DNA of 64,000 nucleotides from Franzmannia pantelleriensis (lineage in GTDB: Bacteria > Pseudomonadota > Gammaproteobacteria > Pseudomonadales > Halomonadaceae). The stretch covers positions 186,001-250,000 of the forward strand of contig NZ_FNGH01000005.1 of NCBI RefSeq assembly GCF_900102875.1. The letters are read 5' to 3'. Below are positions 8,184 to 16,027 of the stretch, one piece after another; within the stretch, counting starts at the first letter, position 1, and the number at the start of each line of letters is the position of its first letter. A program made the translations under genes and the position numbers. The notes under the pieces were generated by a model. The model did not search any database. It was not told where the DNA came from and saw only the letters and a program-made list of their open reading frames with translations.

Positions 8184-9035
8184 ATGCTCGCCTACCAACA
8201 CGCCTACCATGCCGGCAACTTTGCCGACGTTCATAAGCACTTGACGCTCTTTGCGCTAACTCAGCACCTTTTACGTAAAGAATCCCCTATTACGTATGTC
8301 GACACTCATGCCGGGCGTGGACTCTATCCGCTGGGGGCGCCCGAGACTCGCAAGCTACAGGAGTACCGTCAGGGAGTGGCGCCACTATGGCTGGCCCGCG
8401 AGCGGTTGCAGAGGGGCAGTGCGCTGCTGGATGCCTGGCTGGCGGCCCTGGGCGAGGCACAGCAGAGCAGCTCAGAGCTCAGCCACTATCCCGGCTCGCC
8501 CTGGTGGCTTGCCCGGGCGCTGCGCGCGCAGGATCATCTACAGATGTTCGAGCTTCATCCTGGAGAGCATGCAGAACTCGAGCGCCAGCAGCTGCCCGGC
8601 AATGCTTCACATACCTTCGGCGATGGCTTGGCTGGACTGCTTAAGCGGCTGCCGGTGTCCACGCCGCGGCTGTGCGTGCTGATCGATCCCAGCTACGAGC
8701 GCAAGTCGGAATATCTCGAGGTGGCTGATGCGCTGCTCGAGACGGCGCGCAAGGCGCGTCATGCGATGGTGATGGTGTGGTATCCGCTGCTACCGGCTGC
8801 TCGTCATCAGGAGATGCTCGATGCATTGCGTGCCGCGGGGTTGCGCAAGCTGTGGCGCAGTGAGCTGGTGCGCCATGCGCCCGGCGCCAGCCGCCATGGC
8901 ATGTACGGCAGTGGCCTGCTGCTGCTCAATCCGCCCTGGGGGCTAGACGCTGCGTTAGGTGAGGCACTCGATACCGCGTTGCCGCTGCTCGGCGAGTCGG
9001 CTCGGCACCGCGGTGAGTGGTGGGTCGAGGAGTGA
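8184..9035 (+). CDS. rlmJ: 23S rRNA (adenine-2030-N6)-methyltransferase RlmJ
   Basis: A 283-residue protein from the ATG at 8184; the upstream extension to 8136 would be translated from the terminator and has no family resemblance. RlmJ methylates A2030 of 23S rRNA using S-adenosylmethionine. Recognisable features are the N-terminal YQHAYHAGNFADVHKH, the YVDTHAGRGLY segment near residue 37, and LIDPSYERKSEY (the DPPY-type catalytic motif, here DPSY) near residue 165. The start codon sits just after a terminator hairpin with T-tract; TTGGATG is the only visible ribosome site. It converges on mnmE. Confidence 0.92.
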   Translation: MLAYQHAYHAGNFADVHKHLTLFALTQHLLRKESPITYVDTHAGRGLYPLGAPETRKLQEYRQGVAPLWLARERLQRGSALLDAWLAALGEAQQSSSELSHYPGSPWWLARALRAQDHLQMFELHPGEHAELERQQLPGNASHTFGDGLAGLLKRLPVSTPRLCVLIDPSYERKSEYLEVADALLETARKARHAMVMVWYPLLPAARHQEMLDALRAAGLRKLWRSELVRHAPGASRHGMYGSGLLLLNPPWGLDAALGEALDTALPLLGESARHRGEWWVEE

Positions 9036-9063
9036 TCCTATGGATCCTAACAGGGTAGGGGGC

Positions 9064-10434
9064 TTATTTACCGATGCAGAAACTGCCGAAAATCTCGCCC
9101 AGCAGGTCATCGGCGCTGAATTCGCCGGTGATCTCACCCAGTGCCTGCTGCGCATCGCGTAGGTCCTCGGCAAGCAGCTCGCCGGCGCCGTAGCCCGCGA
9201 GTTGGGTTTCGCCATTGGTGAGGGCCGTCTGGGCACGATCGAGTGCGTCCAGATGGCGGCGCCGTGCCGAGAATCTGCCCTCCGGGGTCGCGTTGAAGCC
9301 CATCACCGCTTTGAGATGCTCCTTGAGCGGCTCGATGCCGGCGCCGGTCTTGGCCGACAGACGCAGTACCGGGGTGGCGAGGGTATCATCGAGCCCTGCT
9401 GGTTCATCGCTGGTGTCGATCTTGTTACGTACCAGCGTCAAGCGGCCAGGATCGGCCAGCCGGGCCACAAACTCCGGCCAGATGGCCATCGGGTCGGTGG
9501 CGTTGGAGGTGGTCGCATCCACCAACAGCAGGACCCGATCGGCCTTGGCGATCTCGTCCCAGGCGCGAGCCACGCCAATCTTCTCTACCGCATCGGGCGT
9601 ATCGCGGAGCCCTGCGGTATCGATCACGTGTAACGGCATTCCGTCGATGTGGATATGTTCGCGGAGCACGTCGCGGGTGGTGCCCTCTATCTCGGTGACG
9701 ATCGCCGTCTCCTGTTCGGTCAGGGCGTTGAGCAGGCTCGACTTGCCGGCATTGGGACGCCCGGCGATCACCACGCTCATGCCTTCGCGCAGCAGGGCAC
9801 CCTGGTTGGCGGCGTCGCGAACATCGGCTAGCTCGCTCTTGACCCCTGACAACATCGCCGCGACCTTGCCGTCCGCCAGGAAATCTATCTCCTCCTCAGG
9901 AAAATCGATCGCCGCCTCGACGTACATACGTAGTTCGATCAAGCGCTGGACCAGTCCCTCGACGCGCTGGGAGAAGGCGCCCTGGAGCGAGCGTAGGGCG
10001 TTCTCGGCGGCAGCCCTCGAGCTTGCTTCGATCAGGTCGGCAATGGCCTCGGCCTGGGCCAGATCGAGCTTGTCGTTGAGAAAGGCACGCTCGGAAAACT
10101 CGCCGGGTCGTGCCAGGCGTGCACCGAGCTGAACGCAGCGCTCCAGCAGCAGATCCATCAGCACCGGGCCACCGTGGCCCTGTAGCTCCAGCACGTCTTC
10201 GCCGGTGAAGGAGTGCGGACCGGCAAAGTAGAGCGCGATGCCTTCGTCGATGTTGCCCTCGGCGCCCTGGAAGGGGCCATAGTGGGCGCGGCGCGGGGCG
10301 GGGCAGTGGCCGACCACTGCGTCGGCGATAGCACGGCTCAGCGGCCCCGATACGCGAATGATGCCGACCCCGCCGCGGCCGGGGGGTGTGGCCAGTGCCG
10401 CGATAGTGTCCTGCGTGTAGAGGCGCTGCGACAT
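9064..10434 (-). CDS. mnmE: tRNA modification GTPase MnmE
   Basis: A 456-residue protein from the ATG at 10434, preceded by GGAG. With MnmG it installs the carboxymethylaminomethyl group on U34 of certain tRNAs. The N-terminal domain begins with [22 protein letters not shown] (split motif), the G domain has [12 protein letters not shown], the switch DTAGLRDT and NKID, and the protein ends with the conserved FCIGK whose cysteine closes the family's C-terminus. Usually mnmG-rsmG-parA-parB follow mnmE; here rlmJ converges on it instead, so those genes must be elsewhere. A terminator hairpin separates it from yidC. Confidence 0.97.
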   Translation of the reverse strand: MSQRLYTQDTIAALATPPGRGGVGIIRVSGPLSRAIADAVVGHCPAPRRAHYGPFQGAEGNIDEGIALYFAGPHSFTGEDVLELQGHGGPVLMDLLLERCVQLGARLARPGEFSERAFLNDKLDLAQAEAIADLIEASSRAAAENALRSLQGAFSQRVEGLVQRLIELRMYVEAAIDFPEEEIDFLADGKVAAMLSGVKSELADVRDAANQGALLREGMSVVIAGRPNAGKSSLLNALTEQETAIVTEIEGTTRDVLREHIHIDGMPLHVIDTAGLRDTPDAVEKIGVARAWDEIAKADRVLLLVDATTSNATDPMAIWPEFVARLADPGRLTLVRNKIDTSDEPAGLDDTLATPVLRLSAKTGAGIEPLKEHLKAVMGFNATPEGRFSARRRHLDALDRAQTALTNGETQLAGYGAGELLAEDLRDAQQALGEITGEFSADDLLGEIFGSFCIGK

Positions 10435-10488
10435 GGGGAACTCCTGATCGTGGGCGTTGCGTATTGTCTCGGGCGTGGCCCACAAACG

Positions 10489-10518
10489 CCAGACCCCCGC
10501 ACGGGGGCGGGGGTCTGG
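10489..10518 (-). terminator. Hairpin between yidC and mnmE
   Basis: CCAGACCCCCGC at 10489-10500 pairs perfectly with GCGGGGGTCTGG at 10507-10518 (12-bp stem, 6-nt loop). On the minus strand it follows the yidC stop and is trailed by CGTTTGTG, a weak T-tract. It probably ends or attenuates yidC transcription before mnmE. Confidence 0.65.
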
Positions 10519-10536
10519 GGGCGGGCATGGGACGGG

Positions 10537-12225
10537 TTACTTGGTCTTCATACCCTTGCCAATGCTGGGGTCGTTCTCGATCTTGCGCGTGATCACGTAC
10601 TGCTGCGCAATCGAGATGATGTTGTTGACCACCCAATAGATGACCAGGCCGGCCGGGAACCACAGGAAGAAGAACGTGAAGACGATCGGCAGCATCTTCA
10701 TGATCTTGGCCTGCATGGGGTCCGGCGGCGTCGGGTTGAGCAGCTGCTGAACGAACATCGAGGCGCCCATCAGGATCGGCAGGATGAAGAATGGATCCTT
10801 CACCGACAGGTCCTGAATCCAGAACATGAAGGGCGCGTGGCGCAGCTCCACCGACTCGAGCAGCATCCAGTACAGGGCGATGAATACCGGCATCTGTACC
10901 AGGATCGGCAGACAGCCACCCAGAGGATTGATCTTCTCCTTCTGGTAGAACTTCATCATCTCCTGGGACATCTTCTGGCGGTCGTCGCCGTACTGCTCTT
11001 TGAGCCGCTGCATCTCCGGGCCCAGCTTACGCATGCGTGCCATCGACTTGTAGGCCTTGGCCGACAGCGGCCACATGGCCAGCTTGACCAGAATGGTCAG
11101 GAACACGATCGACCAGCCCCAGTTGCCGAGCAGACTGTGAATCTGATCGAGCAGCCAGAACAGCGGGTTGGCGATGAACCACAGCCAGCCGTAGTCAACC
11201 GTCAGCCGCAGGTTGGGCGCCACCTGTTCGAGCCGCTCCTGGACCTTGGGCCCCATGTACAGGGTTGCACCCAGGCGACTCTCCCCCTCGGCGGCGATCT
11301 GCGTCGACGGCCCGGCGAAAGCCGCCACGGTGCGGTTACGGGAGTCAGTAGTGCCGTAGTAGAGGTTCTGTTGGTTCTGAGCCGGTGCCCAGGCGGTGGT
11401 GAAGTAGTGCTGGATGATTGCCACCCAGCCGCCTTCCACATCGCGGTTATTGAGGCTGCCGCCACGAATGTCGCTGAAATCGACTTTCTCATAGCGATTG
11501 TCAGGCGAGGAGAAGGCAGCCCCCAGATAGGAGCTCATGCCGAGCGCTACACCGCTGGTGGGATCGGGACTATCGTCACGAGCCAGCTGACCGATGAAAC
11601 GTGCGGTCACCGGTTCCTGGGTATTGTTGGCCAGGTAATAGTCGACGTCGACCGCGTAGTTGTCGCGCTGGAAGGTGTAGCGTTTGATTATGTCGACACC
11701 GTTGACCTGCGCGGTGAGGTCGACAGTCAGGCTATCTTCACCCTCCTCGAGACGATACTCGGTCTGCTCGACGTTGAAACCGATGCGCCCCGAGTGGCCC
11801 TCAAGCTGCAGGCCCGACTTGGCCACGTAGCTGCGTGACTCGCTGTCGGAAAGCAGTACGAAGGGGCGGTCGGAGTCCAGCGTCAGCTTATGCTGCGGCA
11901 GCGCAGCGTAGACAATATCGCCACCTTGAGGGTCGATGCGTATGTCGTGTACATCGGTAACCACGGCAATCAGGTCGCGGCTACGGGTATCGCTCTCGGT
12001 AGCCTGTGGCAGCTCGCTTTCTGCCGCCTCCTGACTGGCGCTGGGAACGCTCAGGCCTCCATCGTCGTCGCTAGGCTCTTGCTCGACCTGAGGCGCGCCG
12101 CCGTTGGTGAAGGAGGGGGCGTCCGGCTCAGGCGTTGCCTGGCCGTAATCCTGATTCCACTGTACCACCAGCAGATATGCCAGCACGGCCAGCGGAACCA
12201 GCAGCAGTAGTCGTTTTACGTCCAT
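10537..12225 (-). CDS. yidC: Membrane protein insertase YidC
   Basis: A 562-residue inner-membrane insertase that works alone or with SecYEG. The N-terminal membrane anchor (residues 5-20, LLLLVPLAVLAYLLVV) is followed by a large periplasmic domain (about 60-340) typical of Gram-negative YidC, then the conserved hydrophobic core with five segments: WGWSIVFLTILVKL, the cytoplasmic RMRKLGPEMQRLKEQYGDDRQKM region (split), PLGGCLPILVQMPVFIALYWML, and the final helices ending before KIENDPSIG. The hydrophilic-groove arginine is in the LVKLAMWPLSAKAYKSMARM neighbourhood. It sits downstream of rnpA with a 97-bp gap that is too short for yidD. Confidence 0.97.
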   Translation of the reverse strand: MDVKRLLLLVPLAVLAYLLVVQWNQDYGQATPEPDAPSFTNGGAPQVEQEPSDDDGGLSVPSASQEAAESELPQATESDTRSRDLIAVVTDVHDIRIDPQGGDIVYAALPQHKLTLDSDRPFVLLSDSESRSYVAKSGLQLEGHSGRIGFNVEQTEYRLEEGEDSLTVDLTAQVNGVDIIKRYTFQRDNYAVDVDYYLANNTQEPVTARFIGQLARDDSPDPTSGVALGMSSYLGAAFSSPDNRYEKVDFSDIRGGSLNNRDVEGGWVAIIQHYFTTAWAPAQNQQNLYYGTTDSRNRTVAAFAGPSTQIAAEGESRLGATLYMGPKVQERLEQVAPNLRLTVDYGWLWFIANPLFWLLDQIHSLLGNWGWSIVFLTILVKLAMWPLSAKAYKSMARMRKLGPEMQRLKEQYGDDRQKMSQEMMKFYQKEKINPLGGCLPILVQMPVFIALYWMLLESVELRHAPFMFWIQDLSVKDPFFILPILMGASMFVQQLLNPTPPDPMQAKIMKMLPIVFTFFFLWFPAGLVIYWVVNNIISIAQQYVITRKIENDPSIGKGMKTK

Positions 12226-12297
12226 GAGGGTCCTGCCCGATGGGTAATGAACATTCTGACGGCAACATCGATATCAGCGGTGCCGATACACGCGAAA

Positions 12298-12314
12298 GCC
12301 TGCCGGAGGCAGGC
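12298..12314. repeat. Short hairpin GCCTGCC-GGA-GGCAGGC
   Basis: A perfect 7-bp stem with a 3-nt loop in the rnpA-yidC gap. On the minus strand it is followed by TTT only, so it is at best a weak attenuator. The same arms occur with a 2-nt loop at 23582-23597 upstream of hldD. Confidence 0.4.
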
Positions 12315-12322
12315 TCGAAGCG

Positions 12323-12736
12323 TCACCGCGAAGACGGCGAGGAAGTGTCCTGACTGACAGCGGCCGTCGACTGCCTACGCACATCCTTTTCCAGACGCCG
12401 CCACATGCCGTATAGCTGACGATGCAGGGTGTCGTTGTCCAGCTCGTGTACGCCTCGCCGGGAGAGTACCACGATGTCGACAGCGGGAAGCCGATGCTGC
12501 TGGAGACGGATGGATTCGCGAACCAGTCGTTTTAACCGGTTGCGATCCACGGCCCGGCGCACGTTCTTCTTGCTGAAGACCAAGCCCACGCGCGGGTGGC
12601 CCATTGCGTTGGGGCTTGCCAGTGCCAGCAATCCTTTGCCGTGAATCTTGAACGCCGCGTGATCGAAGACGTGTCGGTATTCCCCGGCATTCAGCAGTCG
12701 CAGACGCCGGGGGAAGCCCAGACAGGACACACGCAA
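12323..12736 (-). CDS. rnpA: Ribonuclease P protein component
   Basis: Up to 137 residues; the protein subunit of RNase P, which matures tRNA 5' ends. The RNR signature reads RNRLKRLVRESIR, with LGFPRRLRLLNAGEYRHVF at the N-terminus and VGLVFSKKNVRRAV before it. The longest start is a TTG at 12736, nine bases after the rpmH stop region; a GTG at 12730 is also in frame. No strong ribosome site precedes either, so translation may be coupled to rpmH. The C-terminal 15 residues are Ser/Gln rich and unlike the family core. Confidence 0.93.
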   Translation of the reverse strand: MRVSCLGFPRRLRLLNAGEYRHVFDHAAFKIHGKGLLALASPNAMGHPRVGLVFSKKNVRRAVDRNRLKRLVRESIRLQQHRLPAVDIVVLSRRGVHELDNDTLHRQLYGMWRRLEKDVRRQSTAAVSQDTSSPSSR

Positions 12737-12743
12737 GCCGAGA

Positions 12744-12878
12744 TCAAGCGCTCAGACGCTTGCGGCCCTTCGCGCGACGCCGCGCCAGAACGGCGCGACC
12801 GTTCTTGGTGGCCATGCGGGCACGGAAACCGTGCACGCGCTTGCGCTTGAGAACGCTGGGTTGAAAAGTGCGTTTCAT
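12744..12878 (-). CDS. rpmH: 50S ribosomal protein L34
   Basis: A 44-residue basic protein, [20 protein letters not shown] at its start and ending KGRKRLSA, an unmistakable L34. It is the first gene of the rpmH-rnpA-yidC-mnmE series and lies divergent from dnaA across the origin region, the classic arrangement. Confidence 0.98.
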   Translation of the reverse strand: MKRTFQPSVLKRKRVHGFRARMATKNGRAVLARRRAKGRKRLSA

Positions 12879-12975
12879 AACTATCGATTCCCACGTGGTT
12901 AATTGGACGGAACGTCAATGGTGAGGCGCCCTGGCTCCGGCGGGGAACCCGGGGTAATTCGGCTCAAGACCGGGC

Positions 12976-13004
12976 ATTTTAGTGAATTCGAGCCACGGGT
13001 GCAA
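12976..13004 (-). promoter_or_regulatory. Putative rpmH promoter
   Basis: On the minus strand TTGCAC (13004-12999) and TAAAAT (12981-12976) are separated by 17 bp. The -35 lies inside an inverted repeat, AGCCACG at 12991-12997 and CGTGGCT at 13012-13018, which could be an operator or simply a stem. Confidence 0.45.
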
Positions 13005-13111
13005 TTTTTCTCGTGGCTAGGGCACGAAGCGTCAAGCGGACTTGCCATGTGGCATCGCGTGAATCCCGGCCATGGTTACACCATCTTGTTATTAAGACTG
13101 GGGACGAAATA

Positions 13112-13120
13112 TGTGGATAA
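13112..13120 (-). promoter_or_regulatory. DnaA box (perfect)
   Basis: TGTGGATAA, the complement of TTATCCACA, at the edge of the AT-rich tract in the origin candidate. Confidence 0.75.
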
Positions 13121-13283
13121 GAAGATTTTCTGTAGTTATTACATATAGATAGTCGGGAGTTGGCGGTGTGGGAAAAGTATTGACAACTTGTTAGGCGATG
13201 GCCAAAAGCATCACCGCCTGCTGCTGTGTGATTGCTTGGCGGATCGCTGTGCCATCTGGGTTGCGGCACGCTGGTGTGCTGAG

Positions 13284-13292
13284 TTTTCCACA
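13284..13292 (+). promoter_or_regulatory. DnaA box (one mismatch)
   Basis: TTTTCCACA differs from TTATCCACA at one position. It lies between the AT-rich tract and the dnaA promoter. Confidence 0.5.
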
Positions 13293-13314
13293 GCGCGGCT
13301 TCGGTGCTGGTGCG

Positions 13315-13343
13315 TGTGGATAACTTGCCTCTTGAGCTATACA
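13315..13343 (+). promoter_or_regulatory. dnaA promoter overlapped by a perfect DnaA box
   Basis: TATACA (13338-13343) is a good -10. With 17-bp spacing the -35 position is 13315-13320, TGTGGA, which is the first part of a perfect DnaA box TGTGGATAA (13315-13323). DnaA bound there would block polymerase, fitting autorepression. The -35 itself is a weak match to TTGACA. Confidence 0.5.
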
Positions 13344-13379
13344 ATGGCCGGTCATTCATCAACGGGATGGTGAGGTCGC

Positions 13380-14855
13380 GTGTCGGTCGCTCTTTGGCAA
13401 CAATGTTTGGATTTTTTGCAGGACGAGCTCAGCTCACAGCAGTTCAACACCTGGATTCGCCCTCTTCAGGCGGAGCAGGGAGAATCCAACGAACTCTGCC
13501 TGTTGGCCCCCAACCGTTTCGTACGTGATTGGGTAAGCGACAAGTACATCAAGCGAATCAATGAACTGCTGCGCGAACTGGCGCCTACCAAGCCGCCCAA
13601 GGTGACGCTGGTAGTGGGCAGTCGACGCGCCGTGCCTAGCCCGCAGCCACGAGAATTGGGCAATCCTGTCTCTGCCACTCTTCGTCAGCCCGCGGCACCG
13701 GCAGTGCATACGCCACCACGCGGCGATCTTGCCGACGAGCGTGAGATCGAGACACCCAGCGAGGCGTCATCGCGCAGCGGGTCATCGCGTGGCGGCGGTG
13801 AAAGGCAGGTGCAGGTTGAAGGCAGTCTGAAGCACCAGAGTGGCCTCAACCCCAATTTTACCTTCGAGACGTTTGTCGAGGGTAAGTCGAACCAGTTGGC
13901 ACGTGCTGCTTCGCGCCAGGTCTCTGAGAACCCCGGCGGCGCCTATAATCCGCTATTCCTCTACGGTGGCGTTGGCCTGGGTAAGACTCACTTGATGCAC
14001 GCGGTGGGCAATGCACTGGCCACCCGGCGCGACAATGCCAAGGTGGTCTATCTGCACTCCGAGCGTTTCGTGGCCGACATGGTCAAGGCGCTGCAGCTCA
14101 ACGCGATCAACGACTTCAAGCGCTTCTATCGCAGCGTCGATGCTCTGCTGATCGATGATATCCAGTTCTTCGCCGGCAAGGAGCGCTCCCAGGAAGAGTT
14201 CTTCCACACCTTCAATGCGCTGCTCGAGGGCGGCCAGCAGATGATCCTGACGTCTGACAGATATCCCAAAGAAATCAATGGTGTAGAAGAACGACTCAAG
14301 TCTCGCTTCGGGTGGGGGCTGACCGTGGCCATCGAGCCACCGGAGCTCGAGACGCGGGTGGCGATCCTGATGAAGAAGGCCGACCAGGCCAAGGTCGATC
14401 TGCCCCACGATGCTGCCTTTTTCATCGCCCAGAAAATACGCTCCAACGTGCGTGAGCTGGAGGGCGCGTTGAAAAAGGTGATCGCTGACTCTCATTTCAT
14501 GGGCAAGACGATCACCCAGGACTTCATCCGTGAGTCGTTGAAGGATCTGCTGGCACTTCAGGACAAGCAGGTCGGCGTCGACAATATCCAGCGCACGGTG
14601 GCGGAGTACTACAAGATCAAGCTGGCCGATCTACTCTCAAAGCGTCGCTCGCGCTCGGTGGCACGGCCTCGTCAGGTGGCCATGGCGCTGGCCAAGGAGC
14701 TGACCAACCATAGCTTGCCAGAGATCGGCGATGCCTTTGGTGGCCGCGATCACACCACCGTATTGCACGCTTGTCGCAAGGTGCAATCGCTCAAGGAAGA
14801 GAGCGCGGACATCCGCGAGGACTACAAGAACCTGCTACGGTTGCTGACCAGCTGA
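13380..14855 (+). CDS. dnaA: Chromosomal replication initiator DnaA
   Basis: A 491-residue protein from a GTG start with GAGG upstream. Domain I (residues 1-80, [20 protein letters not shown]) is followed by a long, poorly conserved linker (about 85-150, Pro/Ser/Arg rich), the AAA+ domain with Walker [11 protein letters not shown] starting at residue 196 and [10 protein letters not shown], and domain IV with the box-binding signature [15 protein letters not shown] and [15 protein letters not shown] near the C-terminus. It initiates replication at oriC and regulates its own promoter through the adjacent boxes. It leads the dnaA-dnaN-recF-gyrB operon. Confidence 0.98.
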   Translation: MSVALWQQCLDFLQDELSSQQFNTWIRPLQAEQGESNELCLLAPNRFVRDWVSDKYIKRINELLRELAPTKPPKVTLVVGSRRAVPSPQPRELGNPVSATLRQPAAPAVHTPPRGDLADEREIETPSEASSRSGSSRGGGERQVQVEGSLKHQSGLNPNFTFETFVEGKSNQLARAASRQVSENPGGAYNPLFLYGGVGLGKTHLMHAVGNALATRRDNAKVVYLHSERFVADMVKALQLNAINDFKRFYRSVDALLIDDIQFFAGKERSQEEFFHTFNALLEGGQQMILTSDRYPKEINGVEERLKSRFGWGLTVAIEPPELETRVAILMKKADQAKVDLPHDAAFFIAQKIRSNVRELEGALKKVIADSHFMGKTITQDFIRESLKDLLALQDKQVGVDNIQRTVAEYYKIKLADLLSKRRSRSVARPRQVAMALAKELTNHSLPEIGDAFGGRDHTTVLHACRKVQSLKEESADIREDYKNLLRLLTS

Positions 14856-14902
14856 TCGTGGCAATGCAAGTCATTGAAACTCAGGACTAGAGTGGAGCCT
14901 TC

Positions 14903-16006
14903 ATGAAATTTTCCATCTCCCGCGAAGCCTTGCTGCGCCCTTTGACGCTGGTCGCCGGCGTGGTCGAACGGCGCCAGACGCTGCCGGTACTTTCCAATGT
15001 ACTGATTCAGGCCAGCACCGATGAGCTGTCGCTGACCGGTACCGACCTCGAAGTCGAGCTGATCGGACGAACGGCTCCCTCTCAGGTCGAGCAGCCCGGT
15101 TCAGCAACGGTGCCAGCACGCAAGCTGATGGACATCTGCAAGTCACTGCCGGAGCAGGCCGAGATCAGCCTTGCACTGGAAGAGGGCCGTGCCGTGCTAC
15201 GCAGTGGCCGCTCGCGCTTCACCCTATCGACTCTTCCGGTGGCGGAATTTCCCAATATCGAAGAAGGCCAGGGCAGCGTTGAGCTCAGTCTTCCGCGGGG
15301 TACGCTCAAGCATCTGATCGATGCCACCTCCTTCGCCATGGCCCAGCAAGACGTGCGTTATTATTTGAATGGCATGCTGCTCGAGCTGCGCTCAAACCTG
15401 GTGCGAACCGTGGCCACCGACGGCCACCGCCTGGCGGTATGCTCTCGACCGGTGGAGATCAGCGTCGAGCCGGCCCAGAAGCTGATCGTGCCGCGCAAGG
15501 GCATTCTCGAGCTAGTGCGGTTGCTGGATGATAGTGACGAGCCGGTCAGCCTGACCCTGGGAGCCAGCCATGTGCGCGCTCACACGGGGGACTTCACGTT
15601 CACGTCCAAGCTGGTCGATGGCAAGTTCCCCGACTACGAACGAGTGGTGCCGCGCGGGGGAGACAAGGTCTTCATCGCCGAGCGTGCCGAGCTGCGCCAG
15701 GTGTTGTCACGTACCTCGATTCTTTCCAACGAGAAATACCGTGGGGTGCGCTTGCACCTGGAAGAGGGCAACCTGAGGGTCATGGCCAATAACCCTGAGC
15801 AGGAAGAGGCGGAGGAGAACGTGGCCGTTGAGTACAGCGGTGCCGCCATGGAAATCGGCTTCAACGTCGGTTATTTGATCGACGTACTAGGTGTCCTCGA
15901 CGAGGACCGCGTACAGATGACGCTGGCTGATCCCAACAGTAGTGCGCTGATGGAGGAGCCGGGTGGTGGCGACGCCATGTACGTCGTTATGCCGATGCGC
16001 CTCTAA
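14903..16006 (+). CDS. dnaN: DNA polymerase III beta subunit (sliding clamp)
   Basis: A 367-residue clamp of standard length, with three repeated clamp folds (about 1-125, 126-245, 246-367), the N-terminal MKFSISREALLRPLTLVAGV, ATDGHRLAV in the middle domain and the C-terminal VMPMRL that closes every bacterial clamp. The ring tethers polymerase III to DNA. GGAG precedes the ATG 10 bases upstream; the gap to dnaA is 47 bp. Confidence 0.98.
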   Translation: MKFSISREALLRPLTLVAGVVERRQTLPVLSNVLIQASTDELSLTGTDLEVELIGRTAPSQVEQPGSATVPARKLMDICKSLPEQAEISLALEEGRAVLRSGRSRFTLSTLPVAEFPNIEEGQGSVELSLPRGTLKHLIDATSFAMAQQDVRYYLNGMLLELRSNLVRTVATDGHRLAVCSRPVEISVEPAQKLIVPRKGILELVRLLDDSDEPVSLTLGASHVRAHTGDFTFTSKLVDGKFPDYERVVPRGGDKVFIAERAELRQVLSRTSILSNEKYRGVRLHLEEGNLRVMANNPEQEEAEENVAVEYSGAAMEIGFNVGYLIDVLGVLDEDRVQMTLADPNSSALMEEPGGGDAMYVVMPMRL

Positions 16007-16027
16007 GCCCCGGCCGACATCGAGCCC

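Larger units (their letters stand above)
12879..13379. other. rpmH-dnaA intergenic region, origin candidate
   Basis: A 501-base gene-free stretch. Two perfect DnaA boxes (TGTGGATAA) lie at 13112-13120 and 13315-13323, a one-mismatch box (TTTTCCACA) at 13284-13292, and a two-mismatch copy (TGTGGGAAA) at 13167-13175. An AT-rich tract at about 13105-13155 next to the first box could serve as the unwinding element. Pseudomonas-type origins lie in this gap. The box number is modest, so the part could also act mainly in dnaA autoregulation, but the five parS sites nearby support the replication-origin domain. Confidence 0.6.

Noticed and set aside
9215-10132. Ser/Ala-rich frame opposite mnmE
   Set aside because: Low-complexity frame in the shadow of mnmE; no start signal.
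10213-11838. 541-codon open frame on the plus strand opposite yidC and mnmE
   Set aside because: It is a high-GC shadow of two certain genes, rich in His, Gln and Asp as typical for antisense frames, with no family resemblance or ribosome site.
12883-12897. TTCCCACGTGG near the rpmH start as a sixth parS site
   Set aside because: Only the central CACGTG matches; the flanks depart from the 16-bp consensus at several positions.
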